From the NCBI RefSeq assembly GCF_044005705.1, contig NZ_JBIPKE010000013.1:62001-126000 (forward strand): a DNA stretch of 64,000 nt, in the 5' to 3' direction. Below the pieces are notes generated by a model. It saw nothing but the letters and a program-made list of their open reading frames with translations. It made no database searches and was not told the origin of the DNA. Both the position numbers and the translations under genes were made by a program. Below, piece after piece: positions 62,853-64,000 of the stretch (position 1 is its first letter; every line of letters begins with the position of its first letter). The stretch comes from Marinoscillum luteum (GTDB taxonomy: Bacteria > Bacteroidota > Bacteroidia > Cytophagales > Cyclobacteriaceae).

Positions 62853-64000
62853 ATGAACCGAATAGCGGGAACTTTAATCATTCTGATTTCCCTTTTGGGA
62901 GCGGGCTGCAATGACAGTGTTACCATCTCCAGTGATCCGTACAAAGCGTGGGATAACTATCTGGGAGATGCAGGACGAACGCACTATTCTTCCCTTACAG
63001 CCATCAACCGCGAAAATGTCACGCAGCTACAAAAAGTCTGGAGCTACGAGCCAGGAGATGATGATGGCAAGAGCTATAGCCAATGCAATCCGCTAATCAT
63101 CGGACGGACACTCTTTGCCGCCTCTTCACATTTCAAGGTCTTTGCGCTGGACGCAGCCACGGGAGTAGAGAAATGGAAGTTTGATCCCTTTGAAGGAACC
63201 GATAAGAAGGATTTTGCCCGTGGGCTGGCAGCCTGGACGGATGGTGAGCAAACACGCATCATCTTCACCGCTGATAAGTACCTCTATGCCCTGAATGCCG
63301 AGACGGGTGAACTAGTCACCTCATTTGGTGATGGTGGAAGGATTGATCTGACCAAAGGACTCGATAGGGACATTACTGGTCTTGCTTACCAGTACCACGC
63401 CCCGGCTACAGTGTATAAAGACCTTATCCTCATGGGCTCCCTCACAGCGGAAACATTGCCGGCTGCTCCAGGTCACATCAGGGGGTTTGATGCGGTGACT
63501 GGCGAGCAGAAATGGATTTTTCATACCATTCCACACCCAGGAGAATATGGCTATGATTCATGGGAAGATACTACTGCTTATCGATTTATCGGTGGAGCCA
63601 ACAACTGGACGGGCATGACAGTGGATGAAACCCGTGGTATATTGTTTGTGCCCACAGGATCGGCATCTTACGATTTTTATGGAGCCAATAGGAAGGGAGC
63701 GAACCTGTTTGCCAATAGCCTCATTGCCCTCAATGCCAATACCGGTGAGCGCATCTGGCATTTTCAGGCTGTACATCATGATATATGGGACCGTGATTTT
63801 CCGGCACCGCCTACTTTGGTCACCGTAAGAAAGGATGGAAAATCAGTAGATGCAGTGGCTCAGATTTCCAAGTCCGGGCACGTGTATGTTTTTAACAGAG
63901 AGACCGGTGAGTCACTTTTTCCGATAGAGGAAAAGCCCTATCCACCCTCAGAGCTCCCCGGAGAGGCGGCCTGGCCTACACAGCCCCTGCCGACAGAGCC
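62853..64000 (+). CDS. PQQ-dependent dehydrogenase lipoprotein, 3' partial
   Basis: The frame is open from ATG 62853 to the right edge (about 382 residues seen), so the gene continues beyond the window. Seen: lipobox at Cys19 (LLGAGC), then the quinoprotein start DNYLGDAGRTHYSSLTAINR (about 34-53), repeated beta-propeller blades (VFALDAATGVEKW, LYALNAETGELVT), and HHDIWDRDFPAPPTLV (about 308-323), a motif of membrane-type glucose/alcohol quinoprotein dehydrogenases. It should oxidise sugars or alcohols in the periplasm using PQQ. The heme or C-terminal region is not visible, and the exact substrate is unknown. It is divergent from the serine hydrolase. Confidence 0.9.
   Translation, partial: MNRIAGTLIILISLLGAGCNDSVTISSDPYKAWDNYLGDAGRTHYSSLTAINRENVTQLQKVWSYEPGDDDGKSYSQCNPLIIGRTLFAASSHFKVFALDAATGVEKWKFDPFEGTDKKDFARGLAAWTDGEQTRIIFTADKYLYALNAETGELVTSFGDGGRIDLTKGLDRDITGLAYQYHAPATVYKDLILMGSLTAETLPAAPGHIRGFDAVTGEQKWIFHTIPHPGEYGYDSWEDTTAYRFIGGANNWTGMTVDETRGILFVPTGSASYDFYGANRKGANLFANSLIALNANTGERIWHFQAVHHDIWDRDFPAPPTLVTVRKDGKSVDAVAQISKSGHVYVFNRETGESLFPIEEKPYPPSELPGEAAWPTQPLPTE

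Overview
The window looks like chromosomal DNA of a free-living, probably marine or soil, Bacteroidota of the Cytophagia/Cytophagales type. The grounds are SusC/SusD pairs, many secreted proteins with a C-terminal type IX secretion (T9SS) sorting domain, Bacteroidota-type lipoprotein signals, two promoters close to the Bacteroidota consensus (TTTG, about 19-20 bases, TAnnTTTG) and the absence of clear Shine-Dalgarno sites. The genus cannot be told from the sequence alone. No rRNA, tRNA, CRISPR array or intact insertion sequence was seen.

Region 1 (1-11863, + strand) is a compact polysaccharide utilization locus, most likely for alpha-mannan. It has a LamG/PKD surface protein (5' end outside the window), SusC, SusD, a SusE/F-like lipoprotein, a GH76 lipoprotein, a long class I mannose-6-phosphate isomerase and a second GH76 lipoprotein, closed by a hairpin terminator. 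Binding, uptake, backbone cleavage and entry of mannose-6-P into glycolysis are thus encoded side by side. A decayed frame and an orphan secreted protein follow (11893-14087).

Region 2 (14095-17927) has a small membrane protein and an APC-type permease on the minus strand, and a TPR sensor histidine kinase on the plus strand.

Region 3 (17957-29803) is an alpha-glucan (starch/maltodextrin) cluster. On the minus strand it has two GH13 lipoproteins, a 3-hydroxyacyl-CoA dehydrogenase tucked behind them, a third GH13 with a T9SS tail, and class II fructose-bisphosphate aldolase. Divergent to these are an MFS sugar transporter and a CBM20-CBM20-GH77 4-alpha-glucanotransferase with overlapping start and stop. 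No SusC/D lies beside it.

Region 4 (29821-41985) is mixed: a tightly coupled operon of two LVIVD-type lipoproteins and a beta-barrel-like protein, a CarboxypepD_reg-like protein, an acyl-CoA oxidase with an extra N-terminal domain, DinB and NTF2-like proteins, a 1366-residue T9SS surface protein and an M61-like metallopeptidase.

Region 5 (42010-46704) is one gene: a 1564-residue GH81 endo-beta-1,3-glucanase with CBM6, Big-type and duplicated glucan-binding modules plus a T9SS tail. Upstream are a 23-base triple tandem repeat and a membrane-protein/XRE-regulator operon with a recognisable promoter and overlapping palindrome.

Region 6 (47700-53479, minus strand) carries small stress- or housekeeping-type genes. 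An ArsR-SRPBCC-DoxX-YdeI-YdeI operon (perhaps also nudK) has a promoter in which two matching 18-base palindromes overlap the core elements. TlpA-like, unknown, OmdA-type and DHFR-like genes follow.

Region 7 (53537-57506) looks accessory: an opine-dehydrogenase/CEOS-like gene flanked by decayed intergenic repeats, and an AT-rich orphan gene with a C-terminal R-x4-H (HEPN-like) motif, a possible defence gene. Region 8 (57625-64000) has a MacB/FtsX-type permease, a ChbG/YdjC-like deacetylase, a class C beta-lactamase-like serine hydrolase and the 5' part of a PQQ-dependent dehydrogenase cut by the right edge.
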